Positions 63,996 to 64,000 of a DNA stretch of 64,000 nucleotides are shown in pieces. Location: the NCBI RefSeq assembly GCF_025061645.1, contig NZ_JANYMP010000024.1:103576-167575 (forward strand), in the 5' to 3' direction. The notes beneath the pieces are model-generated. The model was not told the DNA's origin, searched no databases, and was given only the letters and a program-made list of their open reading frames with translations. This DNA is from Umezawaea endophytica. Lineage in GTDB: Bacteria; Actinomycetota; Actinomycetes; Mycobacteriales; Pseudonocardiaceae. The first letter of the stretch is position 1. Each line of letters starts with the position of its first letter. Position numbers and translations under genes: made by a program.

Positions 63996-64000
63996 ACCCG

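Noticed and set aside
1..64000. CRISPR arrays, insertion sequences and tRNA genes
   Set aside because: No regular spaced repeats, transposase motifs or cloverleaf sequences were recognised.

Overview
The window is high-GC, densely packed actinomycete DNA with GTG/TTG starts, GTGA/ATGA gene overlaps, many one- and two-component regulators and secreted repeat proteins. It looks like a Pseudonocardiales-type chromosome (Saccharothrix/Lentzea/Amycolatopsis-like), but that placement is inferred from style. I found no rRNA, tRNA, CRISPR array, transposase or origin.

Layout. (1) 1-10.1 kb is a catabolic/transport island. A minus-strand operon (alpha/beta hydrolase, SDR, MFS aromatic-acid-type permease, RraA-like protein, quinone oxidoreductase, epoxide-hydrolase-like enzyme, atypical SDR) runs divergently from a LysR regulator. 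A second small operon (zinc alcohol dehydrogenase, DUF3500 protein) follows. Both operons have a matching T-N11-A palindrome upstream, which suggests one LysR regulon. (2) 10.3-11.9 kb holds an FAD monooxygenase and a divergent ArsR-type repressor with two near-identical operators between them. (3) 12.0-15.8 kb holds a secreted ricin-type lectin, an LGFP-like membrane protein and a two-component system.

(4) 15.8-36.0 kb is the centrepiece: one minus-strand hybrid NRPS-PKS operon. NRPS1 is A-T / C-A-T-E / C-A-T. The second megasynthase is KS / collapsed AT / ACP / C-A-T / degenerate E-like domain. Next come a KASIII-like enzyme and a four-gene set (ACP, acyl-ACP dehydrogenase FkbI-like, FkbH-like, 3-hydroxyacyl dehydrogenase FkbK-like) that should make hydroxymalonyl-ACP, because no O-methyltransferase is present. 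The operon has no intact AT, thioesterase, MbtH, PPTase or exporter. Extender loading and chain release are therefore the open questions, and the KASIII-like protein and the terminal E-like domain are the obvious candidates.

(5) 36.2-47.8 kb is a mosaic of regulator-target pairs: SGNH hydrolase and DUF998, MerR, MarR with a quinone oxidoreductase and two large palindromes, MerR with an FAH-family enzyme, GntR with a DUF1648/DUF5808-like membrane protein, a secreted serine hydrolase, a DUF1963 protein and TetR. (6) 48.0-55.2 kb holds a flavin-dependent acyl-CoA-dehydrogenase-fold oxygenase, an AhpD-like protein, a split two-component system around a CPBP protease, and a second complete two-component system. 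(7) 55.4-59.1 kb encodes a 1247-residue secreted protein with an SGNH-like head, a Gly-rich body, a five-copy acidic repeat and a Gly/Ser/Asp tail. (8) 59.4-64.0 kb holds DUF1707 and TPR-like proteins, a lower-GC secreted trefoil-like gene, an FHA-GH16 chimeric pseudogene and a DUF3558-like anchored protein.
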